Positions 24,871-33,882 of a stretch of 64,000 nucleotides of DNA are shown piece by piece. Below the pieces are notes generated by a model that saw only the letters and a list, made by a program, of their open reading frames with translations, did no database searches and was not told the DNA's origin. The position numbers and the translations under genes are program-made. Origin of the DNA: CAZHNW01 sp942491575 (GTDB taxonomy: Bacteria > Spirochaetota > UBA4802 > UBA5550); NCBI GenBank assembly GCA_942491575.1, contig CALOBT010000031.1, positions 124,001 to 188,000 on the forward strand, read 5' to 3'. How positions within the stretch are numbered: the first letter of the stretch is position 1; every line of letters starts with the position of its first letter.

Positions 24871-26928
24871 ATGATAATGACAGGGAAAAAATCAACTGAA
24901 TCAGCCCCTTTAATAGGTCTTATTTTTTCAGCCTGGAGAATTGCGGCAGTTGTAATACTGTTGTTCTTCTTCACGGCTTGTTCCCAGGAAAGATATATAT
25001 CACCGGAAGCAAAAAGGGGAATTCTTGACCTTCGAGAGTGGGACTTCGCAAAAAATGGAAGTATTGACCTTGACGGGGAATGGGCTTTTTACTGGAAAGA
25101 GTTTTTGAAGCCGCAGGAGATCCCATATCAGGATCCTGAACAATTTTGTACTGTTCCCGGTTCCTGGACCGTGGCGGGGGATTCCTTCTCATCAGTGGGA
25201 CATGGCACATATCGTCTGCGAATTCTACTGTCTGAAAACACCCCCCCCCTTGCGATCAGATTTAAGAATATCCATACCGCCTATCGGGCATACTGCAATG
25301 GCAGGCTGGTGGCACAGCAGGGAACTGTCGCAGATGAAAAAAGTAATAGTACGCCGCAGACCATATTTCAGACTGCATTTATTCCTTCTTCGACGACAAT
25401 GAATTTATTGATTCATGTGTCTAATTTTTATCATAAGGATGCAGGTATAATTATAGCCATGCAGCTTGGTGCGGAAGGGGGTATTCATAAAATCAATGAA
25501 AGGAGTATCGTTCTTGATTTCTTTCTCTTCGGCAGTATTTTCATCATAGCCCTTTATTATTTGATGCTTTATATTCTGAGAAGGGAAAACCAGGCTTTTT
25601 TATATTTTTCCCTTTTCTGTTTTGTAATAGCCTTCAGGATATTTCTTTTCGGGAATGTCAATTACAGCTACCTCTTTGATTCTGTAAGCTGGTATTTTAT
25701 GTTTAAGGCTGCTATAATAACATACTTCCTTTCCCTGATATTTTTTCCGGGATATGTTTCCCGCCTCTATCCGGATGAATTCCCCTCCGGTATCTTCCGG
25801 ATTATTGCGGGAACTGTCAGTATATTGATTATTATTGCAGTTTTTGGTGATACAATGCTGGTTTCTCTTATGGTCCCCTATTCCCATATTATAACCGTTG
25901 TGGTTTCAATCTATATTATTTTCTCAATAATCAGGGCGGCCCTGAACAAAAGAGAAGGGGCCTGGATTTTTCTGGCAGGCTTCGTTATAATTATGGCAGC
26001 TATTACTAATGATATTCTTTATGATAATCTGGTCATTCAAACGGCATTTCTTGTGCCGGCGGGACTTTTTCTGTTTCTCCTTCTTCAGACAATACTGCTT
26101 TCCTGGAGATATACCCTCTCTCTTCATGAACTGGAAAAGCTTTCCGGGAAGCTGGACCAAAATAATGATGATCTTATACGGGCCCTGGTTGACCTGAAAT
26201 TTTCTCAGGAACGCCTGATTCGACAGGAAAAAATGGCCGCGATAGGAAATCTGGCATCCGGGATGGCCCACGAAATCCGTAATCAGCTTACTGCCATCAC
26301 TTTTCTGGAGGTGCTTGATTATGATTTTTCTCCTGAAGAAGAGGCTGTTATGAATGAAGCAATGGAAAGCAGGGACCGCATCAGCAGTATGGTTAATGAA
26401 GTGAGGGCTCTGGCAAAGGATGAGACTGCTGCGTATTCATTCTCCTATTATCCCGTAAAAGATATTATCTCTGAAACCCTTACCCTTGCAGCTATTGCCC
26501 CCGGCATAAATCATGAGATCATTAAAACAAATATTCTTAACGAAGGGTTCATCTATGCGGATAAACATAAACTTATTCAAATGCTTCTTTATCTCTTTGA
26601 GAATGCCACAGAGGCGATAGCTGCAAAAACAGAGGATGGGGAAAAAGAAATAAGTCTGATAATACAACAGGAAGCCGTGAATCTCCGCATCGATGTGGAA
26701 GATAATGGTGACGGAATCGATCCATCTATTCTGGATGATATCTGGGAGCCCTTTTTCTCAACCAGGGGTAATGACCATACGGGCATTGGTCTTGATCTGT
26801 GCCTGAGAATAGTGAATGGTCATCATGGAACAATAAGCTGTTCGTCAGTTCCTGGAGAAAAAACCTGTTTCACCGTCAGAATACCCCTTTCTGGATCAGA
26901 TGATAATACCGGGGGAGACCTGTGTTAA
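24871..26928 (+). CDS. 7TM-DISM sensor histidine kinase, catalytically complete
   Basis: 685 residues. A lipobox-like FFFTACSQ (Cys at about 36) anchors a jelly-roll, glycoside-hydrolase-2-like sensor domain (LDGEWAFYWKEFL at about 70; then GTYRLRILL, AYCNGRLVAQQG). Seven membrane helices (about 213-410) and a kinase core follow. The phosphoacceptor is His467 in GMAHEIRNQL. The ATPase has N-box ENATEAIA, G1 VEDNGDGID, F-box WEPFFS and G2 HTGIGLDLCLRI. No receiver or regulator is encoded nearby. It has no evident Shine-Dalgarno; ATG 24871 or 24877 may be used. It is co-transcribed with a downstream paralogue that overlaps by 7 bases. The ligand is unknown; sugar-like or lipid ligands are suggested by the domain class only. 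Confidence 0.9.
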   Translation: MIMTGKKSTESAPLIGLIFSAWRIAAVVILLFFFTACSQERYISPEAKRGILDLREWDFAKNGSIDLDGEWAFYWKEFLKPQEIPYQDPEQFCTVPGSWTVAGDSFSSVGHGTYRLRILLSENTPPLAIRFKNIHTAYRAYCNGRLVAQQGTVADEKSNSTPQTIFQTAFIPSSTTMNLLIHVSNFYHKDAGIIIAMQLGAEGGIHKINERSIVLDFFLFGSIFIIALYYLMLYILRRENQAFLYFSLFCFVIAFRIFLFGNVNYSYLFDSVSWYFMFKAAIITYFLSLIFFPGYVSRLYPDEFPSGIFRIIAGTVSILIIIAVFGDTMLVSLMVPYSHIITVVVSIYIIFSIIRAALNKREGAWIFLAGFVIIMAAITNDILYDNLVIQTAFLVPAGLFLFLLLQTILLSWRYTLSLHELEKLSGKLDQNNDDLIRALVDLKFSQERLIRQEKMAAIGNLASGMAHEIRNQLTAITFLEVLDYDFSPEEEAVMNEAMESRDRISSMVNEVRALAKDETAAYSFSYYPVKDIISETLTLAAIAPGINHEIIKTNILNEGFIYADKHKLIQMLLYLFENATEAIAAKTEDGEKEISLIIQQEAVNLRIDVEDNGDGIDPSILDDIWEPFFSTRGNDHTGIGLDLCLRIVNGHHGTISCSSVPGEKTCFTVRIPLSGSDDNTGGDLC

Positions 26929-28958
26929 TCCGGAAAAATATCATTTCATCCTCCCGTAAAAGTATTCATTTTATATTTTTTACCAGTATTCTGCTGCTTT
27001 CAGCATGCACAAATAATGATACCGCATGTCTGCCCTTTAAAAAAGGTGTTCTTGATTTAAGATCCTGTGATTTTTCAAAAGTGCCGGTGATGCCCCTCGA
27101 TGGCCAATGGGAGTTCTACTGGAAAAAATTTTTAACCACAAAGGATCTTAAAAATGATTCTCAAATAAAACCTGATCTCCTCATAAATGCTCCTCACCTC
27201 TGGAACTATGAGTTGATAGGCGGTCGGCAGATTCCCGCTTTCGGATATGCCACCTACAGACTTATGGTAAAACTTAATAATTTCGAGGCCCTGGATAAAG
27301 CGGTGCAACAACGTGGATTGTTCGCACTTAAGGTGGAGACAATAAGCTCTGCATTCGCCATTTTTATTAACGACCGAAAAATAGGCGGGTCAGGAAAAGT
27401 CGGTGTAAATAAAAATCTATCGGTGCCAATGGAAAATCCTCAGGTTTTTTATTTTAATCCCCCCGGGAAAGAATTTGATATATTTATTCATGCCGCCAAT
27501 TTTCATCAAAGAAACAGTGGACTCTGGGACTCTATCGTTTTTGGTCTTGCTGATTCTGTTGAACATGTAAGAAGGAAAAAAATTGCCGTCCAGTTTTTCC
27601 TTATGGGTGGTTTGCTTATAATGGCATTCTATCACCTGGTTATGTTTCTTTTGAGGAGAAACGAAACTTCTCATCTCTATTTCAGTATTGTCAGTTTTAT
27701 TTTATCCTTTCGAAACCTTTTAACGGGAGAACGTTTTCTTATAAATATTTTCCCCTCGATTGATTTTACTTTCTTTATGAGACTTGCATACCTGAGTACA
27801 TATCTTGCTGTTCCATTCTTTTTGATTTTTCTTCATTCTGTATTTCCAGATGAATTTAAAAAAATTATCTGGCGAACCGCATCTGTTGTTACGGGAATTT
27901 TCTGTATAATATTGTTTTCGACACCTGTTAGTATATTTACTTATAGCATGCCGCTTTTTGAACTATTTATTGTTCTCTGTATTGTGATAGTCCTTGTTAT
28001 CCTGATAAGGGCTGTAGTAAGAAAAAGAGAAGGAGCCGTGACAATTCTGACGGGATATGTTATTTTCTTCCTCATTATACTTATGGAAATATTGAATAAT
28101 CTTCGAATAATTCCCTTTCCCAGTATTTCTCCACTTGGCTTTTTGATATTTCTTATCTTTCATTCCTTTCTACTGTCATCCAAGTTTTCCCGTTCTTTCG
28201 ATACGAACAGAAAACTTTCTATGGAATTGAATCAGAATAATATTCACCTGGTTGCAGCCTTGAAGGAGTTAAATGAGACTCAGGAGAAACTTATTGTTCA
28301 GGAAAAGAAGGCAATTATAGGGAACCTCTCTTCAGGGCTTGCCCAGGTCATCAGGAATCAACTGCAGAGTATTTCGCAACTTTCCGGTTTAAAAGAAAAG
28401 GTTTCTGAGGATGATCGAATTTACCTGCAGTATATCTTCGACAGTCGGGACCGGATCGTTTCTCTCCTTGATGAAATAAATGCCATCGCAAACAACAGGG
28501 AGATAAGATATGACATGAAAGAGGAAATCCTTTCGGAGATTCTGAATGAGGCTGTTACCCTGGTTCGTCTTGATCCTGATGTGAAGGGGAAAAAAATACG
28601 AATAATAAACAACTATAAGGGATCTCTTTTCTGCAACAGGAATAAACTTCTCCAGGTATTTTTGAACCTTATACGAAATGCCGCCCAGGCAATTGATGGC
28701 AAAGATGACGGACTGGTCGTTTTAAAAAGCCTTGAAGATTCCAGGGGCATCTATATCGAGGTAGAAGATAATGGTATCGGAATTTCAGAAAAAGTAATCA
28801 ACACAATCTGGGAACCATTTTTTTCCACAAAGGGGGAATCCGGTACAGGTATAGGTCTCAACATCAGCAGGAACATAGTCGAGGGACATAAAGGAACAAT
28901 CAGCTGCACTTCGGAAATATCCCAAAAAACCGTATTTACAATATTTTTCCCTAAATAG
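26922..28958 (+). CDS. 7TM-DISM histidine kinase paralogue lacking the phosphoacceptor His
   Basis: 678 residues with the same order as its upstream neighbour: lipobox LLLSACTN, jelly-roll sensor (LDGQWEFYWKKFL), seven helices and a kinase core. At the H-box the sequence is GLAQVIRNQL: residue 475 is Gln (cag at 28344-28346) where the neighbour has His467. The ATP-binding boxes are intact (IRNAAQAID, VEDNGIGIS, WEPFFST, GTGIGLNISRNI). It starts with GTG 26922, overlapping the first kinase by 7 bases, with GGGGGAG upstream. It may bind ATP and phosphorylate the partner in a heterodimer, or act as an allosteric pseudo-kinase. Which of these holds is inference. Confidence 0.88.
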   Translation: MLIRKNIISSSRKSIHFIFFTSILLLSACTNNDTACLPFKKGVLDLRSCDFSKVPVMPLDGQWEFYWKKFLTTKDLKNDSQIKPDLLINAPHLWNYELIGGRQIPAFGYATYRLMVKLNNFEALDKAVQQRGLFALKVETISSAFAIFINDRKIGGSGKVGVNKNLSVPMENPQVFYFNPPGKEFDIFIHAANFHQRNSGLWDSIVFGLADSVEHVRRKKIAVQFFLMGGLLIMAFYHLVMFLLRRNETSHLYFSIVSFILSFRNLLTGERFLINIFPSIDFTFFMRLAYLSTYLAVPFFLIFLHSVFPDEFKKIIWRTASVVTGIFCIILFSTPVSIFTYSMPLFELFIVLCIVIVLVILIRAVVRKREGAVTILTGYVIFFLIILMEILNNLRIIPFPSISPLGFLIFLIFHSFLLSSKFSRSFDTNRKLSMELNQNNIHLVAALKELNETQEKLIVQEKKAIIGNLSSGLAQVIRNQLQSISQLSGLKEKVSEDDRIYLQYIFDSRDRIVSLLDEINAIANNREIRYDMKEEILSEILNEAVTLVRLDPDVKGKKIRIINNYKGSLFCNRNKLLQVFLNLIRNAAQAIDGKDDGLVVLKSLEDSRGIYIEVEDNGIGISEKVINTIWEPFFSTKGESGTGIGLNISRNIVEGHKGTISCTSEISQKTVFTIFFPK

Positions 28959-29029
28959 TCATCCCGAGACAAGTCCCTTTTAAATCCCTATAATGTGTAC
29001 CAGATGAATGAATTATTCCTTAACTCTGC

Positions 29030-29041
29030 TGAGTGCACTCA
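29030..29041. promoter_or_regulatory. Perfect 12-bp palindrome, candidate operator
   Basis: TGAGTGCACTCA lies 17 bases upstream of the -35 box of the dehydratase operon, a position suited to an activator. The regulator is unknown. Confidence 0.45.
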
Positions 29042-29058
29042 TAAAATGTGAAAAATTA

Positions 29059-29087
29059 TTGCCGCGGATAAATCGAATTCTTATAGT
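29059..29087 (+). promoter_or_regulatory. Promoter of the dehydratase-like operon
   Basis: TTGCCG (29059-29064) and TATAGT (29082-29087) with a 17-base spacer, 75 bases upstream of the start codon at 29162. Confidence 0.55.
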
Positions 29088-29161
29088 ACGGTCAACTCTT
29101 TTACAATCGAGAAAAGTGAATTTGAATAATGTGCCCGTCAGGTAATCCTGCAGGAGTATCA

Positions 29162-30568
29162 ATGTTTCCCTTTAAAAAGAATAAACTAAAGCAGAATAAA
29201 CTGGTAAGATTCTCCGTATATCATCGATTGAATGTTCTCTACTGGTTGCTGATGATCCCATGGCCTGTTTATATATTAATGCGTCTTTTCCGTCCTTTTT
29301 ATGAAAAACGGCAGAATTTTCTGAATAAAACATGGCGATACGGACTTCTTACCTTTGGGGGGGGGTTGACTCCTCCTGATGAAATGAAGGCAATGCGCTG
29401 GGGGGCGAAGGCCTTAAAGGACAGTATGACCCGTGCATTGAAAGCTCAAAAGAATGGAGGTCATGTCGTATGGGTCGAATGGATACTGAGCGCTGAAATT
29501 CTTGAAGCCTTCGATGTCGCCTCGTTTAATACTGAAACACTAAATATTTTCGGCAACACCTATGGAGAAGAATACCCGCCCATGTTGATAGCCGCGGCTG
29601 AGGCAAGGGGAATTCCCGTGGAAAATTGTTCCGCCGTAAAATTGAGTGTAGGGTCATTTTTACTCAAACAGATACCGGATCCGACACTTATTATTGCGGC
29701 TTCCCACCCCTGTGATTCCAGTATTACAATTTACCAGTCACTGGAATATCTTACGGGTGCCCCAACCTTTTCTTTTGACACCCCCTACTGGAAGGATGAA
29801 GACTCTTATAAATATTTTGAAGAGAACATGTGGAATTGCGTGCAGTTTCTTGAGGGGCATATCGGGAAAAAAATTGACTGGGAAAAATTGAGGGAGGTCC
29901 TCGACAGAGTAAATGAAATCAATCACTACCTGGGTGAAATATGCGAAATGAACAGGGCCCTTCCGTGTCCCGGAACAATGATAACGCTCCTCTATTCATG
30001 GGTAATCCGGGAGGTCGCCATACGGGAACCGAGTGCCGTTGATATGGCCCGTGACCTTTATCAGGTGACAAGGAAACGATTTGAAAAGGGCGTCGGTTCT
30101 GTAAAAAAGGAGCGAATTCGTGTTGTTATGTGGTTTCCCCCCATCGGGTTTTTTACCTACATTTTCAAATGGATGGAGGAAGAATTCGGTGCTGTGGTTG
30201 TTGCGGATTTCATAGGTCACATCTCGACGGTGCATATGGATACATCTGCACCGGAGACAATGATACGGGACCTGGCAAAGACACAAATGCATCTCGGTAT
30301 GGGAAGACAGTGTCACGGTCCGGCGGAATTTCTCACGGAAGAACTGGGCCGGCTGATTGAGGATTATTCCGCCGACTGCGTATTGTTTATGGGGCACAAC
30401 GGGTGCAAACATGGATGGGCGGCGTTGAAAATTATCCAGGACTACCTGAAGGAGAGGAATATGCCGACTCTCTATCTCAATCTTGATATTATGGACAACC
30501 GTCATACCTCAGAGGAAGAACTGCGCGAACAGATACGAACATTTTTTGTCAGTAATGGATGGGCTTAG
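29162..30568 (+). CDS. 2-hydroxyacyl-CoA dehydratase / benzoyl-CoA reductase BcrB-like subunit
   Basis: 468 residues from ATG 29162, chosen because AGGAG lies 5 bases upstream (an upstream ATG at 29129 lacks one). The chain follows the HgdA/BcrB (HgdB superfamily) pattern: HVVWVEWILSAEILEAFDV near the start, a mid-domain with HPCDSS (Cys184), and a second Rossmann-like half with MGRQCHGPAE (Cys384) and FMGHNGCKHGWAA (Cys415), candidate [4Fe-4S] ligands. An amphipathic/hydrophobic stretch at about 22-45 (VLYWLLMIPWPVYILMRLF) is not expected in this soluble family and may bind membrane. The next gene encodes the matching second subunit. It should bind a CoA ester and receive electrons from an HgdC-type ATPase. 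Confidence 0.82.
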   Translation: MFPFKKNKLKQNKLVRFSVYHRLNVLYWLLMIPWPVYILMRLFRPFYEKRQNFLNKTWRYGLLTFGGGLTPPDEMKAMRWGAKALKDSMTRALKAQKNGGHVVWVEWILSAEILEAFDVASFNTETLNIFGNTYGEEYPPMLIAAAEARGIPVENCSAVKLSVGSFLLKQIPDPTLIIAASHPCDSSITIYQSLEYLTGAPTFSFDTPYWKDEDSYKYFEENMWNCVQFLEGHIGKKIDWEKLREVLDRVNEINHYLGEICEMNRALPCPGTMITLLYSWVIREVAIREPSAVDMARDLYQVTRKRFEKGVGSVKKERIRVVMWFPPIGFFTYIFKWMEEEFGAVVVADFIGHISTVHMDTSAPETMIRDLAKTQMHLGMGRQCHGPAEFLTEELGRLIEDYSADCVLFMGHNGCKHGWAALKIIQDYLKERNMPTLYLNLDIMDNRHTSEEELREQIRTFFVSNGWA

Positions 30569-30603
30569 TTCTTCGATTGAATTCAGTACAGGGAAGGAAG
30601 TAT

Positions 30604-31788
30604 ATGGATATTATTCAAAAATTTAAAGATATTGCCGCAATCGATTTTAATCCGCAACTTGAAAAGGCTCAAAATGAAGGAAGTAAAATCATGGGTTACT
30701 TCTGTTCATATATCCCGGAGGAAGTTATTCATGCCGCGGGATTTATCCCCTACCGTATGCGTACGGCTGAAACGGAGGGAACGTCCAAGGGGGATGTGTA
30801 TTTTTCATCTCTCAACTGTACGTTTGTCCGTCACTGTTTCGATAAGGCCCTGAACGATGATTTCAATTTTCTCGACGGTATAATTTTTATGAATGGCTGT
30901 GATCATAACCGTCGCATGTACGACAACTGGCGGCATGTTGACCTGAAACCGGATTTTAAATTTATGTTTATAGCTCCTCACATGATTAACGGCTCTGCAG
31001 AGGCACGACTTGCGGCGGAAATAAAAAAAATGAAAGCTGCCATCGAAGAACATTATTCTTTGGATATCACAACTGATTCTCTTCGGCATTCTATATCTCT
31101 TTATAATGAAAGAAGGGAACTCCTGCAGAAAATCGACCGGATGAGAGGATTAAATAAATCGCCCATTCGTGGCAGCGAATTTTTTGCCATAATCAATGCC
31201 GTTACGGCATTGCCCGTTGAAGTATCGATTGAACTTCTCCGGGAAGCTGTCTCCTTCCTTGAAAATCGGGATGTTTCGGATGATCCTAAGGTGAAGGTTT
31301 TTCTTGCTGCTGGGTGTGTCGAAGACATTAAACATCTTGAACTTATAGAAGCATCCGGAGGTGAAATCGCTGGAGACAATATTTGTCTCGGTTCCAGGTA
31401 CTTTAATCGCCTTGTTAACGAAGATGGTGAACCGATACGATCCCTGGCGGAAAGATATCTTAACCATGTCTCATGTCCGCGCATGATGAATGATTTTCGC
31501 AGGAGAATCGATTTCATTGCAGGAATACTCGAAGAGCGGGAAATAGAGGCGATTATTGCGGAAAAATTAAAATTCTGTGACCTCTGGGGGGGGGAACTTT
31601 TTATATACCGTAATGAATTCAAAAAAAGGGGTGTTCCCCTTCTGTCCCTTGAGCTTGAACTATACAGCGGCACCTCAGGTCAAATCAAAACACGCCTGCA
31701 GGCCTTTTTCGAACAGGTCAGAAACCGCCAGGAGATATCCACTGAACTAATAAGAACCGCCGGGGATAATTATCAGTATGCTGAGTAG
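30604..31788 (+). CDS. 2-hydroxyacyl-CoA dehydratase / benzoyl-CoA reductase BcrC-like subunit
   Basis: 394 residues from ATG 30604 (AGGGAAGG just upstream). Family signatures are clear: GYFCSYIPEEVIHAAGFIPY (Cys34), SSLNCTFVRHCFDKAL (Cys72, Cys79), NGCDHNRRMYD, KFCDLWGGE (Cys325) and the C-terminal LSLELELYSGTSGQIKTRLQ. Three of these cysteines normally ligate the substrate-site [4Fe-4S] cluster. Together with the upstream gene it forms the catalytic heterodimer for either elimination of water from a 2-hydroxyacyl-CoA or ATP-driven reduction of an aromatic-CoA. Sequence alone does not separate these. The activators are not in this operon but at 8.3-9.9 kb. Confidence 0.86.
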   Translation: MDIIQKFKDIAAIDFNPQLEKAQNEGSKIMGYFCSYIPEEVIHAAGFIPYRMRTAETEGTSKGDVYFSSLNCTFVRHCFDKALNDDFNFLDGIIFMNGCDHNRRMYDNWRHVDLKPDFKFMFIAPHMINGSAEARLAAEIKKMKAAIEEHYSLDITTDSLRHSISLYNERRELLQKIDRMRGLNKSPIRGSEFFAIINAVTALPVEVSIELLREAVSFLENRDVSDDPKVKVFLAAGCVEDIKHLELIEASGGEIAGDNICLGSRYFNRLVNEDGEPIRSLAERYLNHVSCPRMMNDFRRRIDFIAGILEEREIEAIIAEKLKFCDLWGGELFIYRNEFKKRGVPLLSLELELYSGTSGQIKTRLQAFFEQVRNRQEISTELIRTAGDNYQYAE

Positions 31789-31817
31789 AATGATGAAAAG
31801 GGAGAGGGTATAAAGGA

Positions 31818-33200
31818 ATGAAGTCAGAAAATAAATCAGGGGAATTCGATTTTATTGTAGCAGGTACCGGCCCCGGGGGGGCTCCAGTAGCCCTGGAGCT
31901 GGCCCGCAGCGGTAAAAAAGTTTTGCTGTTGGAAAAGGGTGCCTGGCACCGCAGCCTTCTCGGATTTCCCTTTGGTATGCGCCTTTCTGAGCGCCTGTTT
32001 GTATTTAACCGCTCCCTCGAGGGGGTGGTTATGGAGAGGGGTATAACTGTTGGGGGCTCTTCGATGATCTACCAGGGAAATGTATTCGAACCGACGGAAA
32101 AACTTGTTCAAAGCATGGGAATAGACTTCAGGCAGGAAGCCCGTGAAATCAAAGAGGAAATCGGAGTGCAAAAACTTCCCCCTGATTTTTATAACCGGAA
32201 AGGATGTGATGGTCTGGAGCGTCTCATCAGGGCCTCGGAAGATATGGGAACCCCCTTCGAGGAACAGGAAAAGTTTGTTAACCCGGAGTTATGTAAAGAG
32301 GGATGTGACTGGTGCATGCTGGGCTGTCCGAAAAATGCAAAATGGACCACACGGGAGCTGATAGAGGAAGGATTGAGGGAATTCCCAACATTCTTTTTTC
32401 TAAAAACATCCGCCCCTGTTAACCAGTTGGTCTTTAACGAATCAAGGACAAAAGTTGAAGGGGTGAGACTGAAAAACGGAACGATATACCGGGCCGCGTC
32501 GGTTATTCTCGCTGCGGGGGGGATTGGTACCCCCGCCATCCTTCAACGCAGCGGTTTCGATAAAGCGGGAAAACGGTTTTTTATGGATCCAATGACTATA
32601 CTCTTCGGATTGAATAGGAATGCGAAGGGGGGTCAATGGGGGGAGCAGACCTTCAGTCATGCCATTGAATCTTATGCTGATTCAGATGGATTCATGATCG
32701 GCAATAATGCGGCATTGGGAACATGGCTTGTAATGTCTATGATCAGGCCCCGTGTCGCTATTCGGAACTGGTATAAACTTCCTTTTGTACGCCGTGGAAT
32801 GGGACTTTTTGTTAAGCTCGCCGAGGACGATAAGGGGGAAGTCTTTCCCAATGAGAGAACAAGCAAACCCATTACTGAAAGTGATATTCGCCGCATGGAC
32901 CGTGGTGTCGGGGTGGCACGTGAACTGATGGTCCGCGCGGGAGTAAAGGAATCTTCACTGTCAATGCTTCAGTGGGCAGGGGGACATCCAGGAGGGACCG
33001 TTGCCATGGGAACCATGGCGGACCGGGATTTTCGTTTCGGGTGTGATAATCTTTATGTCTGTGATGCATCTCTCTTTCCACGTTCCCCCGGTGCTCCACC
33101 GAGTCTTAGTATCATGGCAATGTCGCGGTTGCTGGGTAAAATTTTAACGAATCAAATTTCTGTAGAAGAAAGATATATAAATCAGGAGGATATCAAATGA
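31818..33200 (+). CDS. GMC-family flavin oxidoreductase with four-cysteine motif
   Basis: 460 residues. The FAD site is DFIVAGTGPGGAPVALELAR and LLLEKG; GGSSMIYQGNVF is the GMC signature region. The C-terminal catalytic block is QWAGGHPGGTVAMG with VCDASLFPRSPGAPPSLSIM. Cys159, Cys163, Cys166 and Cys170 (CKEGCDWCMLGCPKNAKW) form a ferredoxin-like cluster found in the long-chain-alcohol-oxidase branch of GMC proteins and possibly holding Fe-S or Zn. It probably oxidises an alcohol on a hydrophobic substrate, with an electron carrier other than oxygen. Its stop overlaps the START gene by 4 bases (ATGA), so expression is coupled. Confidence 0.85.
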   Translation: MKSENKSGEFDFIVAGTGPGGAPVALELARSGKKVLLLEKGAWHRSLLGFPFGMRLSERLFVFNRSLEGVVMERGITVGGSSMIYQGNVFEPTEKLVQSMGIDFRQEAREIKEEIGVQKLPPDFYNRKGCDGLERLIRASEDMGTPFEEQEKFVNPELCKEGCDWCMLGCPKNAKWTTRELIEEGLREFPTFFFLKTSAPVNQLVFNESRTKVEGVRLKNGTIYRAASVILAAGGIGTPAILQRSGFDKAGKRFFMDPMTILFGLNRNAKGGQWGEQTFSHAIESYADSDGFMIGNNAALGTWLVMSMIRPRVAIRNWYKLPFVRRGMGLFVKLAEDDKGEVFPNERTSKPITESDIRRMDRGVGVARELMVRAGVKESSLSMLQWAGGHPGGTVAMGTMADRDFRFGCDNLYVCDASLFPRSPGAPPSLSIMAMSRLLGKILTNQISVEERYINQEDIK

Positions 33201-33835
33201 AAAAAATTAGAACTATTTCCATATTGCTGATTATGGTTCTCATGGGCATTTCTTCTTCTATTGCCGCAAAGGATTCATGGAAACTTGTCATGAATAAGAA
33301 AGACATCCAGGTCTATACCCGCCCCGCAGAGGGCTGTCCCCTGGATGAATTCATGGGGACCACGGTATTGAATGCCCCTATTGAAACCTGTGCCCGTGTA
33401 CTGCGTGATGTAAAAGGCCAGACTGAATGGATGGGAGACTGCCTGCAGTCAAAAGTCCTTAAAAAGTTTTCCGAGAATCATGTTGTCGCCTATAATGTTT
33501 TAAATGGCATCTGGCCCCTGAGCGATCGAGATCTGCAGATTGATACGGTATTTATTGAAGATTTTAAGGCGGGACATTTTACCGTTAAGATGAAGGTTTA
33601 CCAGGAGTCCCTTGTTCCGGTAACTAAAAAATATGTACGTATCACTGATTTCAAGGCTACATGTAAACTGGAACGGCTTGATGAAAACCGTACTAAAGTA
33701 ATTTATATCAACAGGGTCAATCCCATGGCTCCAGTTCCCTCCGGTGTGGCGAACATGGTGGTTAAAAAAAATCCCTATAAAACCCTTCTCGGATTTAAAA
33801 AAATGATTAAGCTTGATCGTTACCGGGAAAAGTAA
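33197..33835 (+). CDS. Exported START-domain lipid-binding protein
   Basis: 212 residues with a signal peptide (MKKIRTISILLIMVLMGISS to about IAAKD). The mature chain is a START/Bet-v1-like domain: WKLVMNKKDIQVYTRPAEG, GTTVLNAPIETCARVLRDV, WPLSDRDLQIDTVF, and a long C-terminal helix. START domains hold one lipid or sterol-like molecule in a hydrophobic tunnel. Translational coupling to the GMC gene and membership in the dehydratase operon suggest periplasmic capture or delivery of the hydrophobic substrate. GGAGG precedes the start. The ligand is unknown. Confidence 0.83.
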   Translation: MKKIRTISILLIMVLMGISSSIAAKDSWKLVMNKKDIQVYTRPAEGCPLDEFMGTTVLNAPIETCARVLRDVKGQTEWMGDCLQSKVLKKFSENHVVAYNVLNGIWPLSDRDLQIDTVFIEDFKAGHFTVKMKVYQESLVPVTKKYVRITDFKATCKLERLDENRTKVIYINRVNPMAPVPSGVANMVVKKNPYKTLLGFKKMIKLDRYREK

Positions 33836-33849
33836 TATTCGGATTGTAC

Positions 33850-33882
33850 ATTTCCTGACGGAGGATAATTATGTCAGGAAAT
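33850..33882 (+). promoter_or_regulatory. Inverted repeat holding a Shine-Dalgarno and start codon
   Basis: ATTTCCTGAC (33850-33859) and GTCAGGAAAT (33873-33882) are perfect 10-bp arms around a 13-base loop that contains GGAGG (33860-33864) and the ATG at 33871 begins at the loop's edge. In RNA this presents the ribosome site in a loop; in DNA it could be an operator. Confidence 0.5.

Noticed and set aside
29129..29161. Upstream ATG for the BcrB-like gene
   Set aside because: No ribosome site precedes it, whereas AGGAG is correctly placed for the ATG at 29162.
8259..31788. Calling the system a class I benzoyl-CoA reductase
   Set aside because: The subunit pattern fits, but dehydratases have the same folds. 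No ring-hydrolysis genes (dienoyl-CoA hydratase, BadH/BadI types) or ferredoxin lie nearby, so the aromatic claim is not supported.
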